Origin: Pleurodeles waltl
Lineage: Eukaryota > Chordata > Amphibia > Caudata > Salamandridae
Length of the DNA: 64,000 nucleotides
Assembly (NCBI RefSeq): GCF_031143425.1
Contig: NC_090437.1
Coordinates: 845,383,978-845,447,977, forward strand
Direction of reading: 5' to 3'
In this document: piece after piece, positions 36,691-48,914 of the stretch
How the letters are laid out: the number at the start of each line of letters is the position of its first letter
Numbering within the stretch: position 1 is the first letter of the stretch
Translations under genes and position numbers: made by a program
The notes under the pieces: model-generated
Told to the model about the DNA's origin: nothing
Database searches by the model: none
What the model saw: the letters and a program-made list of their open reading frames with translations, nothing else

Positions 36691-37155
36691 GCATGGAGCC
36701 CCCTCGAGGAGCAGTTGTGTCATCCCATCATCCGGCTGAGGTGCCCCCTCCCCTTCCCCCTGAGGTGCCTGTTTTTTTCCGACTTGATGCCTCTGCAGTG
36801 TTCTCCCCGTTTTGTGGCAGGTGCCATGTGTGGGCTTCGCCCATGCATTTTGGGACCGTTTTAAACATTTGGGACATGTTTTAATGGGACAGTGTACGGA
36901 CTTGTGTACTTGCTGTAAATATTTGTAAATACTGATGATTTAAAGTTATCTTGGGCTATCTAATTGTTCAATTATTACACTCATTAAACTCATTTCATTT
37001 GGTCCTTGCATTCTTCCTGGGGGTAACGGGGGGTATCTGTGATGTTACTGGATGTGTGTGTGTGTATGTTGTTGTGTGTGGGGGTGTTGCGTGTTGCATG
37101 TGTGTGTCACTCTCTTTTTCCTCCCCATCCCCTGTGTACTAGGTGCAGTACTCAC

Positions 37156-37238
37156 CGTCATCATTGTCGACGTCTTTGATGTTCCTGGTAGACGAGGAGA
37201 TAAACCAACATAGGCAGGACCTGTAACTCGGGCTCCAT
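37156..37238 (-). other. Conserved minus-strand exon-like segment at right end of Harbinger C
   Basis: This is the counterpart of 12669-12751. It has an ATG at 37238 in the same context and a GTGAGTAC donor from 37155. In the ATG frame two TGA stops precede the donor. Strict conservation of the donor but not the frame fits a 5' untranslated leader exon for the transposase transcript. Confidence 0.4.
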
Positions 37239-37566
37239 GGCATCCTGGTTCCTCGTTAGGTGTCGAGAGGTGAGTGGTTTCCCTTCTGTGTACTGTTTCT
37301 GCCATGCTTTTGATGGCGTTGGTACCGCACCGGAAAAGCTGGCAGATTGGTTCCTTGTAATAGTGTGGGTGGTACATTGTCTTCCGCCTGTTTGTTGGCA
37401 GTTACCGCTGCGGTGTTTGTTTCTACCGCTGTGGCGGTTAGAGTGTTAAAGTGGCTGTCTGTGTTGGTGGTTTCCACCATGGTCGTGATTCCATTTATTT
37501 TACCACCGGCCTGTTGGCGGTATTACCGCCGCTTTAACAACGACTGCCAGGGTTGTGATGAGGGCC

Positions 37567-39319
37567 TCAGTATCTTCCGAAATTAGAAAAAGGTCACCTA
37601 TAAACCTAGACCAAAACACCACAATTATTCTTGCCCTGCTTATGCTCCGACTAGGCCACCTCCCTCTTCAATCAACCCATTAAAAGATTTGCATAGGTTA
37701 AGGTGAATGAAGTGTCAATGTCTTTTCCTTGCCTCTTGATATAGAGCGTTGTCAAAGATGAAGACATTATGCTCCAGGCAATAACCTAACATCTCCAAAA
37801 GCATATTTGTGTGTTTGAAGAGGCTGATGGATCTTTGTTACTAAAAAATGCCTGCAAGCTTTAATTCCCCATTTGTGTTGTATTGACATGTAATGATACA
37901 ATGTCAAGGGTGACCAACAGATAACTTCTCTCCAAAGATATATACTTGATTTTCATCAGAAAGTTAGTGAATTCTAATAAGGGATAGCAATGTTGGCACA
38001 AATTTAAAGAGAAATTTGTTTAAAAATTTCAAAATATTCTCTAAAATTAATCCACTGAGCTCACAATAGGTCTCGCTGGTGGATGATCCTAATCCTTATG
38101 AATTTTCAGGAGAAAGTAAATTGTGGGGATGACAGAATTAGCAGTTTTTTGTACCAGAACTCTTCTTCATCTAGTTGTTGTTTCCATGTTACTAGCATGC
38201 CATGAAATTGGTTTTTGAAATTTTCAAGGGGAACAATTTTTCATTCCTCATGATGATTACCATTTTTAGTTGTCGATCAACATCTTGTGTATATATTTTC
38301 TTGTCCATTATTGCTTAATTGCCACCTTTGTCCGAGGCCTTAGTTATAAGCCTTTTGCAATTTTTAAGTTTTATCAATTAATTTCTTTTTGAGGCATTCA
38401 AATTTTGTTTTTTGATGGTAGTTCCATTCTTTGATCTTATTGATCCTCATTTGATTTATGTCATCTATAACTAGCCCATGAAGCATATTGATTTTGCTGC
38501 ACATTGGCAATTAAGGATAGAATTTACTCTTGGGTTTACATCTGCTCACTACTGTTATGTCAGTAACAAAGCCCATTTTGTTACACTTTGTTATGTTATG
38601 CTGCATGGACTTGTCTAGGTTTAGTTCCATCTCAAAAAGTCGAATTTCTGTCATCAATTCTTCTCCCTCATCCACTGTTGCTCCATTTTTTCTGCAAAGG
38701 GTTACAAAGTGGCACAAAGCATGCATTGCACTACTTTGTAAATATGGCGCAGAGATTTTGGCCTTCTAATGCCAGATTAACATAAACAAATTACGCAAAT
38801 GTGGCGTTAGAATAGCGCTAGGGGCTCTTAAAAATGCCTCACTGCCTGAATCAGTGGGTAATAGTTCTATGAATTCATTTGTTTGTTTTCGTCTTTTAGA
38901 AGCTAAAATGGATTTACATAATTGAATAGCTGTCATTCTAATCCAAATATTTAATTATTGGGAAATATTGTCCTGGTACAGTTCTAAAGGGCTATGGGTT
39001 CCTTCAAATGCATTCTGCTTAGGTTTCATTCCCATTAGGAGGCCAGGTGTGTGTGTGTCAGAGTGAGTTTTCCTTTTAATGAATATCTGCCCTTTTCATG
39101 GTCAACTTAGCAGCAGCTTCATGGTTGATCACATAACAGTCCTGTGACATATGATTGGCTTTTTGCAAATGGGCTATGTTCACCTGAGTGGAACCGCGAC
39201 CATTTTATTTCTAGCATCTTCCTAGATGTCGCCTTCTAGGCCTATCCTAAATGGAATACCTTGCGGTCTACGGCACTGTACTAGTTAAGTAATATGCATG
39301 TAGCAGGTCTGCACAAATC
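37567..39319. other. Non-coding, AT-rich sequence
   Basis: No gene recognised. About 38690-38830 resembles fragments of short non-autonomous elements (GTGGCGTTAGAATAGCGCTA), but no paired ends were found. Confidence 0.4.
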
Positions 39320-39322
39320 TAT

Positions 39323-39972
39323 GACCCAAATTTATGAGATTTTGGTGGCAGGCAGCACAGCAAGCCACCTTGCTGTGCTATCCTGTGTCAAAGGAAAAGG
39401 GCAGGAATGTGGCGCATCTATGGCTTATGGCGCATTCATGTCCTTTCCTGCTGTGCTGGCACAGTTTCAGCAGCCTAGCACCAACTTAGGCGCAATGGTG
39501 CAAGTGTGCCTGTGTTGCATGCAGGAATGTTTTTGTGCAGGAAGAGACACCTTCCTGAATAAAAACAGTCCTGGGATGCTTTTTCCTCTTTCTATGTGTG
39601 CTGCAGAATGAAGCACACATAGAAAGAGGAAAAGACGGGGAGAAATAAAGATATTTCTTCTCTGTGTGCCTCCCCTGGAGAGGAGTAGGGTCTTGGCTCA
39701 CCCTCAGGCTTACAAGGTTTTGTAAATCTGGGAATGCATCGAAATCCATGGTGTTGCATCGGAACACCCACCGCCACGTCCAGGGAACACCTTTCTAATG
39801 CAGAGTAAGGCAACACTGCTTTTTGGGCTGCCTTGCGCTATATTTATAAGGCCATTCAAAGCCACGCAATGTGGATCTTGGTGGCCTCATAAATATCATT
39901 TAGTGGTTTGTACCATTGTTGCATCACAATTTGTGATGCAAGGGCAGCGCAAGACCCTCATAAATATAGGCC
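39323..39972. mobile_element. 650-bp Harbinger-type MITE with TAT target duplication
   Basis: The left end, GACCCAAATTTATGAGATTT, pairs imperfectly with the reverse complement of the right end, GGCCTATATTTATGAGGGTC. The 3-bp repeat TAT flanks it at 39320-39322 and 39973-39975. It contains no transposase. A perfect 22-bp inverted repeat lies in its middle. Confidence 0.75.
39581..39633. repeat. Perfect 22-bp inverted repeat (hairpin, 9-nt loop)
   Basis: TTTTCCTCTTTCTATGTGTG plus CT at 39581-39602 is exactly complementary to 39612-39633. The loop is GCAGAATGA. It sits near the centre of the MITE at 39323-39972. Confidence 0.9.
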
Positions 39973-39975
39973 TAT

Positions 39976-41440
39976 ACCTCTAAATCTGTACTATGTTAAT
40001 CATACTTTTTAGTTCTGATAGATGGTTCACATCTGGCTGGCGCTTAATCCGTGAAATGAATTAAGTAATTCTTACTGATTAGGAGATGCAGTTTAAACTG
40101 TGATCCGGGACAGTCATAGTTAATTTTTTTAAAAGTAATAACACTACCTAGGCTTTATGGTTTCAGACATTCATGGCCGGCTACATTAACACATATCTCC
40201 ATTGGGAGTTTGCAAAAGCCACCAACTAGAAGCAAGCCTATCCCTTGAGTGATATCCATCCAGCAAAGTCACTCCCCAGCTGTTATTGTGGGATCGGAGC
40301 CCGCCACTTTTGTCTGATCCTTAGGCGAATCACAGAAACTGCTGCAATCGCTTTTCAGTAATGTTATTAATCCACCTGATATGAAAATTCCATGTATATT
40401 TGAATAGATGTATTACGCTGTTTTATTTGATGTTTCTGCATATCAATATGGAAAATAGTTTTGCTAGCGTTATAGCTTCTCACTCTTTAATTTTGGAGAC
40501 GAGTATATATGCGTCCAAATGCACGCAGTATTGTATATTTAATTAGGAGCTTTGTCAACTGACGGTTAACCTAAATTCAATAGTTAGGAGAGGAATGCAT
40601 ATTTTTTGTCACATAGTACTTCCATTGGCAAGATCAACCCATTTCCCATTTCTTAGGCTTCAGATTTGGAATTCGAGACCCCTGTTATGTGCTGTTAAGT
40701 CCGAGGACTCTTCAAGCCTACAGTGTGCTCCTCCAAGCAGTATTATCTAAACTGTTGTTTTAGATACAATTCCCGAACCAGCACTTAAGGTCCTGCACAA
40801 TCGCTGGCATACCTCACCAGCAGGATCATTCAGCTGCTTTTGGTGCTGAGTTTAGGATGTTGCGCTGCTTAAAAATGTGGACCCACATTTAAGGAAACTT
40901 AGCAACACCTTTGTGCCATTAATTTTTATGCAAAAACGGCGCTAAGCACCATATTTATATTTTGTCACTAGACCTGTCTAGCGAAAAACATCTGAGTTTG
41001 CATCATATTTTGGGAGTACTACCCCACCTTGCGTTGTTTAGCAACAATGAGATGCAAGGTAGGCATTCCCTCTCAAAAAATAAGGCTAGCTCTTCAGCGC
41101 CATACTTACTGTCCGACGCGAAAACAAGGCTCATTAAGGAACGGTCCCAAATAATGATGCCAAGTCCGATTACCATGAAATTTTAATGCCCAGTCAGACC
41201 AGGTGTTAAAATGAGGCCCACAAACTATTACTTAAGTAAATCACACAGAAGCAGTATTGGCAACCTCCTGGACAGCATGGAACTGTAAATGCTCTAGCTT
41301 GGCACATGCCACAGACGACAGCGATTAGAACAGGTCCTACCAGCACCACCCCAGCAACCCCCAAGCACCACCACAGCAGCTACAAATGCAGCGCAGGAGG
41401 TGGGAGGGGATATTTTGACTGTGCACAACCATCCTTGTGC
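39976..41440. other. Non-coding sequence, possible 5' part of the second Harbinger element
   Basis: No gene recognised. About 40870-41210 has the style of short Harbinger-type elements (TTAGCGCCATATTT-like phrases, and ATGAGGCCCAC at 41210), but I could not pair its ends. Confidence 0.35.
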
Positions 41441-44219
41441 CCAGGGAACAAGATGTCATCAGGACCTACCGTCTGAAGCGGGAGACCATTGTACGCCGGC
41501 TGCACCACATTGCGCCAGACATCACTGCAAGGGTGAAAACTCCAACAACTATTCCACCCATTACCAAACTCCCGGCTGTCCTCTATATGCTGCCATCAGG
41601 ATCGTTCCAGACAACTGGTGCACAAGTGGGTGGCATCTCCCATCCATCCTTCTTGGCCATCTTCCAAAGGTTCTGGACACAATCATACACCTCACACCCC
41701 ACCACAGTTGCTTCCCCAACACACAGCAACTGCAGTAGGAGATCAAGCAATGTGTCTACCAAAGTGCTGGGTTCACGCATGTGCTGGGTGCAATGGACTG
41801 CACCCAGGTCCAACTTGTGCCACCTGCTGCAAATGAACACCTCTACAGGGACCGCAATCACACCCATCCCATAACTGTGCAGGTCACTGTGGACCACCGT
41901 GGACCACCGTGGACCATGGTGGGCTCCTCACAAACATCCTATCCAAATATCCAGCAGCATCCATGATGCACTCCACCATCAATGAGTGGTTCCAGGATGG
42001 ACAATATGGCAACTTGTAGGTAAGTCGTCACACCATTCATTATGCAGACAACACACCAAACTAGTAGGACGAACAATACATACACCACACTAAACACACA
42101 TGGACAGGGGAACACAGATGTGCAGACAACAACACATATGCCACATTCCACACTACGCCGCATTCAGTGCACATAACACACACATGCACCCATATGTACA
42201 TAATACAGCCACAACTTGACTGGCACACCACATGAAGGACAGGTGAAGCTGTGTCCCCTTTGCATACAGAAGCTGGGTCCAACCTACTACAGGTATCCAC
42301 TGGCTGACAACAGTATACAGATCCCACACATTACACCGCACAAGGAATAGCTCAGCTATGTGAATGTAATTGGCCATGTCAACGTAAAGAATGTCACATA
42401 TAGGCACAGCCCCACATTAGTCTTGGTGTAGAAGCCTCCAGCTGCACCAACATCAAATGTCATCCAAGTGTTGCCATCACCAACTACATATCACCTGAAC
42501 ATACCAGACGTACCCATTGTGTCCACCTTCACCTGTCTAGTGCATTATGTTGCACACATAGGAATACAACATCACCAGCCATGAATGACCATGTGTAGGG
42601 ATGGACACCTCACAGCACTTCTACAATCATACCTGGTAATTCCACAACTCCCTAACATGACACCAAGGTATCGACAAGGCACTGTGGGAGCTGGACTACT
42701 GAGAATGTACTGGTAGAAGCCAAAGATGCATGTGAATGAGGAGACATGGGACTCAGCAGGACTGGTCATGCGATGCAGGTCATTGCAGAAAAACACATCA
42801 TTCCCTCTCCTGTCACATAGGTGTCTGAAAACGCATGCATACATCATTAAACAAGCCATACAATGGTGCCACACTGTGCCCATGATCCACATGCACATAC
42901 CAATGGCAGTCAGTTGCCAACACTAAACTGTGTGCAAGGGAGCTATTCCCTGGGAAAATGGATGGGAATCACATGCTACACACAGGGCACAACCCTTGTG
43001 TCAGGGCATACAACACACAAAATAGGTTCAAAGTCCCAGAACATCACTCGTCTGCAGGTATAAAGTGAAAGGACTGAGGGCCACATGTCAGGAAAGTGGC
43101 GCAACATCAACTGCAGCGCCACTGTGGTTCTGACCCCTTGCAGTACCCTACTGTCACCATGTGGGCTCTGTATACAATAAATGGTGCACCATGGTGCAGA
43201 GTAGCTGTAATAGTGTCAAGAAAAGGAATACCATAGTTGGACTCTGTAGGAGTATTGGGGACATACCTGACTAAGTCATGCACAGTACATAGGGACCCAT
43301 TCTCAACTATCGTGTGTACCCCCCCTAATGTCTGGTCTGTGCAGGTGTTAAAAGTGTTGGTGATAAATCATGTCTAGGAACCTTGGAGAATCCTCCTCAC
43401 CAATTTTGCTAGTACTCCTATTGTGTGAATCTCACACTTGTACACATGCTAGCTGGCACAGGCATAACCTGCCACAAAGGGTCACCACGTGTCACAGTGC
43501 ATGTGTAGTGCCACATGGTGGCCTGAGTTTGGCCTTGTATGGTTACCATTGTGTCAATACAAATTACATCACTGTTGTGTAAGTAGGTGGTATGTTCCAC
43601 TAACATTAGGACACAGCCTCAAATATGGACAACACAACACATATTTTTTATATGGTCCAATTGTCAGCCCATATTTAATATGACAATCACCAGGTTCCTG
43701 ACCCAATACCATTGATAGTAATGTCCACCACAACACACCAATGCAACCATTCTACAAAACAGGAACACACACAATACCAGATGCAAGTCTGAGTCACTAC
43801 TCTGCCTAAAAACTAGCATCTGCCATGGCACATATGACACCACAAATATGCATAACAGACACATGTTCTCACATTCCTTGGCAGCCGACTAAGGTCCAGC
43901 CATGGGTGATGACTCCCTTTGGCAACCCTACAATGGAGAAAGAGTGGGCATACAATGAAGGTGAGGAAGGACACGAAATGTGGTAGTGAGGACATCTGGG
44001 CTCCTGAAGTCAAGGTTCAGGTGCCTGGCCCTGACAGGAGGAAGCCTGTTGTATACACCACCCTTAGTATGCAAGATGATCCTTTTATGTTCAATCTTGC
44101 ATAACATATGTATTCAGACTAATGTCCCTGGGGATGACCTGGTAGATGTCCCCAATGAGGACACTGCTGCAGGAGTCCGCAGGAGACAAAAAATTGTACT
44201 GAACTTCTTTAGCTAGGCA
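41441..44219 (+). pseudogene. Second-family Harbinger transposase (HARBI1-like), disabled
   Basis: This plus-strand DDE transposase is clearly different from those in copies B-D. A first block starts after a CCAG acceptor at 41440: EQDVIRTYRLKRETIVRRL, LPAVLYMLPSGSFQTTGAQ, VGGISHPSFLAIFQRFW. A frame change near 41690 leads to VLGAMDCTQVQLVPPAANEH, which carries the first Asp, then RDRNHTHPITVQVTVDH. A 10-bp triplication (GTGGACCACC) at about 41888-41918 disrupts the next part. INEWFQDGQYGNL precedes a GTAAGT donor near 42020. The C-terminal exon, about 43980-44219, reads RTSGLLKSRFRCLALTGGSL and ILHNICIQTNVPGDDLVDV and ends with a TAG. The catalytic Glu expected in ERTFGLLKSRF is replaced by Val. 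The exons between are not confidently traced. Confidence 0.7.
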
Positions 44220-47200
44220 TTGTACAACAAAAATCACTCCGTAAATATCACCATTAAATCACTTTGCCCCAGATTGTCCTCTGTGTACTCACTCTCTGCT
44301 CAATAAACGATTGGAAAGTTGTTCATACCTCAGAGAGCAGGTAAAAACCACAACAGTTGCAAAGCATGTAGGAACATAGGTTGTGATGTAAGAGGGTCTA
44401 GCACCACCATGCCACACATCAGCGTCACATAACGCACGCTCATGTGGCTGTTGATGGCCTAGATCCATGCACCAGAAAAACGAAGTGGTGTAATATAGGC
44501 ATTGTGCCAATTTCGACCTCTTGTACCACATCATGGCAATGCCAGGCAAGATGTATGCAACGGGACGTACAGTAGGGGCTGTAACAAAATGGTGTATTTC
44601 AAAATAAGGAACTAAACTGCGTCACATCTCAGGCAGGTAGCTGTAATGCCTGCACTGAGCAGGTGTGACAAGGGGGGGAACACCATAAGTATCAATGGAC
44701 CATCATGGACTGGTTAGGGTAAGGAACAATAGTTTTAGCCTAAGCCTTCACCGTATATCAATGGTGTTACGTACTGTGAACGCTATCGGCCCCAACTCTG
44801 CCACATGGTGTGCTATCGCACACATATAGCACACACATGTTGGCTGTGGAGTGCGCTAAGGGTCGCAAGACAAGTGGAGTAGCAATGGGTGCTGATCCAC
44901 TCTCCACACATATGCCCCATAGCCTGGAATGATCAACAAAAAGGGAGAATGCACCACCACATAAAAGGCAGACTCTTTAGCACTTCCAATGTGCATTCTT
45001 ACACACATGTCACACAATTGTGTTGTCTTGACATATGCCTGCAGCTAATCTGGAAATACATGTGAAGACTGATGTAACGTTATATGGCCTAGGTAGGAAA
45101 GCGTTAGCAATTACCTACAATGGTTGATATGTGTCTGCAAGGGAACCCAGTATAGTCTACATGATACCATCACACACCACATATGAAAACACACATCTCA
45201 TTGACACTCACATGCCTGACAAAGAGAAAGTGACCTACTGGGACAAATACCATAAAATGTCTAGGTCTCCCACATGGTAGTCTGGTTTGGGATGTGCATG
45301 TAAGTCTAGCAATGTCCAAACATGTCACAGACCCATCCTAAATCATATGGGTGAAGAAGGAGACAGACATGTTGCATGTCCCAAATCAAATATTCATAGC
45401 TGAGATGAAAGTGACAGGTTATGGAATGCAACTTTGAGTGCATGCCCATGTACACCAAAGGATGTAGAAGAACAGCTGAGAGACTCCCTAATACACTTGT
45501 AGATACAATATGGGGAGGTCACTTGGACACTACACAAGTGCAGTGGCTGGTGTACTGTCATGTGTGTGTGTGGAAGTCATGTATTCTAGAAAAGCCTGGA
45601 AATAGGGAGTAAACTATCACATAACCAGTAGAAGAAGATGTTTACATCTTCAAATTACACAAGTCACATAGCATCCTGTCCATGTATGACCGGACAATGT
45701 TGCAGTAGAAGATGTGTACTAAAGATAAGCAGCCTTAAGAATGCCAGCAATGTAGGATCAAATCTGTTCCAAACAAGATATGCCAGTAATTTTGGAAAGT
45801 GTACACTCATAGACCAAGACTGACTGTGCAACACAACAATGTCACCATGTGATCACTCGACATTGATTCACAGGGGATGTCTAGGTCAGTCCATAAGCTT
45901 TCATGTTCGCAACAACAATGCAGTAGTCCATTGCATACTATTCTGACAGAAGGCAGTGACAGATGACATCATCAGTCCCCTGGGTCAGAAAACATAAATA
46001 AGTTACACCAGAGATACATCCCCTAACCAAGCTCATATGGAAAATACAATGTATAACCATTTGTGTCAGACCATGCCAAATGATGACACATCCTACACAA
46101 ACAAGCTTCCAGTCCCTGTACGTGATAGGGCAAGATTGACATCAAGTACCCCAAAGAAAAAAAAATAATGCCAGGCCACGGGAGCACATTTGTGAAGTGG
46201 TCTCTCTGCAGGGGACTGCGCATTGTGCTGCTGAAGAGCTATCATGATGAGGGGAGAACCCCATGCAACACCCCCTTTAAGCCATGCTGAGACGACATTG
46301 ACTCATGACACAGTCACGGGGATGAATGCATGTGCACAGTGGACTGAGCTGAGTGGCGCACCGTCAACCTGCATCAAAATATGCAACCATGGCTCTTTGT
46401 AGGCATACAAAGTCCCACAGGAGCAATTATGACTAGGGTGCCATCATTGCTTGACTGCACCCCACAGTTGTATGCCATTGTATGTAGCAGTCATAACAAA
46501 CATGTTGTGGCCGATTGTATGTACCAAGTTGGTGGCTTGCATGCAAATGTGGGAATTTTCAGCAAACATGTACCACTTCAACGGTACAGGCCTGGTATTG
46601 TGAATTGGAGTATGCACAAATGTCTACTTTCGACTAATGAACATGTATTTATATCACATGATCATACATAGACTTAAGTTACCTTCGGATGTGTTCCCAT
46701 ATAGGGAAACATAGGTGGCAGTGTTATGACTATACAGCCTTGAAACTTTGGCCAACATATGTCCATGCTAGAAGATAGATGTGTGTGGTTTCAAATCACA
46801 TTAACACACTGCTTTGGCATTCATTAACATTATATACTACACATGTCATTCTACACACACATCACACAACAACCTTCATTGACACATGTGAGTACACCAT
46901 CTCCTGCATCATAGTTGCATGGGGAACCATTTGTTACACATGTAGCATAGCATCAAGAACCCTGAACCATACAGCACACCACAGTGTGGACACACATGCA
47001 CTCACATTGCAAGGGTTACTTGAAGTCAACCAAGCCGCAGTCCACTGAATTCCCTGAGTACGATTTGTCAAGGGTATCACATGGAAGAACCTCTATTGGA
47101 CATAGCCCATCATATCTAGAGTGGTGTCGTCAAACAAGCATTTGGAAATCAGACATGGCAATGTGGTAGACCCACAATTATGTGTTACATCACATATGTA

Positions 47201-47374
47201 CACTTGCTTGCATGCTTCACACACACAAACATATGCTAACACATTCTCATGTTACCGTAACAATATGAATGCACAAGCACACATACAGAGCCATACCATA
47301 CTGACTACATACATGCATAGCCCTGTAACAAGATATGTGAATCTGGGTGCACTGTCAGCCTTTCCAACATAATC
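44220..47374. other. CA-rich non-coding sequence
   Basis: There are many ACACAT and CATGTG words and short open frames, but no recognisable gene. It may be internal sequence of the second Harbinger element. Confidence 0.35.
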
Positions 47375-47655
47375 CATGCATTCCTGTCATGTGTCAATTT
47401 TTTTGACGTAAACATCAATACTATACACTGCGCTATTCAAAAAAATGACACCTGGCCCCTGCATGTCAACCGCAAGTCGACAGCCCTTGTCAGCCTTCAT
47501 GGGGAGGAATACCATGCATGACTGTCATGCATCAAAATATTTTAGCGCAAACACCAATATTCCAAACTTAGTTATTCAACAAATTGACGCCAGGCCTCTG
47601 GCCATTAATCGCAAGTCGACATGCCTTGTCAGCCTTAATGGGGTAAAAACCATCA
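47375..47655 (+). repeat. Tandem duplication, two units of ~138 bp
   Basis: Units begin at about 47375 and 47513. Each has CATGCATxxCTGTCATGxxTC, then GCGCxAxxxCAATA or similar, then TTCAACAAATTGACGCC or a variant. CCGCAAGTCGACAGCCCTTG or ATCGCAAGTCGACATGCCTT follows, then TCAGCCTTxATGGGG. Identity is high in the last 60 bp and lower in the first. Confidence 0.75.
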
Positions 47656-48139
47656 TGGTCGAGGAGTGGTGGATTTTTGAGAGTTTTGTGCTGTGTCATG
47701 TTGCTGTCCTATGCATTTTGTTATTTTGCTGTGCCTTGTGTAGTGTTTCTGTCCTGTCATTGTTACTGTATTGTTGAATATTTGACTTGGGGTAGCATAG
47801 TCTGTTGGGGTGTTTGGGGTTAGGTGAGGTAGTGTGTTATTGAGAGTTTCCACACTCAGGGCAGAGTCTCCGCACTGGTGGCAGAATCTCCGCACTGAGC
47901 ACAGCAGTGCAGAGATTCCACCCATAATAAGGAGCATCCACCGTGAGTGTGGGGACTCTGCACTCTTAAGTTTACTAGTAACTTTATGAGTCGGATGTCC
48001 CTTTGTAAATCAGGCCTTCAACTTTTGCTCTGCCTTGTCTTCCAGTTCCTATGAAATGCTTGCTTGTCACTTGATTCTTTTTACTTCTGAGCACCCAGCA
48101 GCCCCTGGAATGTGCCTGCCTTTGCTTTGAAGATCCTTA
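47656..48139. other. Non-coding sequence with a possible transposon right end
   Basis: The sequence up to about 48022 ends CCCTTTGTAAATCAGGCC. Its reverse complement (GGCCTGATTTACAAAGGG) resembles that of the GAATCGGGCCC end near 50862, so it may be the right end of another short element. No left partner was found. Confidence 0.3.
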
Positions 48140-48317
48140 CTACTACCACTACTACCATTAGCACCACCAACATTTCCATACCACCAATGCCATGACCACC
48201 AGCACACCCCCATTTAACATTAGCACCGCCATTACTGTTGACACCACATCATCATTACAACCACACTTACTACCATCATCATTACCATCCCCATCATCAT
48301 CACTACCATTACCATAA
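48140..48317. repeat. Imperfect (ACC/ATC)n trinucleotide tract
   Basis: Runs of ACTACC, ACCACC and ATCATC words give a low-complexity tract immediately left of the GC-rich hairpin element. Confidence 0.7.
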
Positions 48318-48325
48318 CGAACATA

Positions 48326-48911
48326 GGGCCTGATTCTGACTATGGCGGACGGCGGACGGTGGACGCCGTCCGCCATAGTCCCGCCGTCAAATGACCGCAC
48401 CGCGGTCAAAAGACCGCGGCGGCCATTAACACATTTCCTCTGGGCCGGTGGGCGCTCTCCAAAAGAGCGCCCGCCGGCCCAGAGGAAATGCCCCTGCAAC
48501 GAGGACGCCGGCTCAGAATTGAGCCGGCGTAGTTGCAGGGGTGCGACGGGTGCAGTTGCACCCGTCGCGTATTTCAGGGTGTGCAAAGCAGACACTGAAA
48601 TACTTTTTGGGGCCCTCTTACGGGGGCCCCGCGGCACCCCCTACCGCCATCCTGTTCATGGCCGGTTTCCCGCCATGAACAGGATGGCGGTAGGGGGTGT
48701 CTGAATCCTAATGGCGGCGGAGCGCGCTCCGCCGCCATGGAGGATTCCCCCGAGCAGCGGAAAGTCGGCGGGAGACCGCCGACTTTCCGCTTCTGACCGC
48801 GGCTGAACCGCCGCGGTCAGAATGCTCGTGGGAGCACCGCCAGCCTGTTGGCGGTGCTCCCGTGGTCGGTGGCCCTGGCGGCCACCGGCCGCCAGGGTCA
48901 GAATGACCCCC
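48326..48911. mobile_element. GC-rich element made of consecutive perfect hairpins (586 bp)
   Basis: The left end GGGCCTGATTCTGACTATGG pairs with the reverse complement of the right end, GGGGGTCATTCTGACCCTGG. The 3-bp repeat ATA flanks it at 48323-48325 and 48912-48914, so it is a non-autonomous Harbinger-type element. Its body is almost wholly back-to-back inverted repeats, including 48339-48377, 48432-48490 (about 26-bp arms), 48491-48541, 48636-48698 (about 26-bp arms), 48755-48791, 48793-48820 and 48830-48861. Open frames on both strands arise only from the composition. The terminal sequence matches that of the autonomous copies B-D in form. Confidence 0.85.
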
Positions 48912-48914
48912 ATA

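Larger units (their letters stand above)
29388..37566 (+). mobile_element. Harbinger copy C (three-gene element, 5'-truncated)
   Basis: The right end, reverse complement GGCCCTCATCACAACCCTGG, is the same as in copy D. At the left the terminal repeat is missing: recognisable family sequence starts at about 29388 (AATACAGACACCCACAC) next to unrelated DNA. Gene order is Myb1 (+), transposase (-), Myb2 (+). With one end missing, no target duplication can be assigned. Part of the Myb1 intron and the start of its exon 2 are also deleted at about 30310. Confidence 0.88.

Noticed and set aside
40870..41215. A further MITE with GGGCC-type ends.
   Set aside because: I could not pair the two ends or find a target duplication, so boundaries would be guesses.
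48158..48913. Open frames of 85-160 codons in the GC-rich block as genes.
   Set aside because: They run through perfect inverted repeats on both strands and have no family resemblance or splice context.
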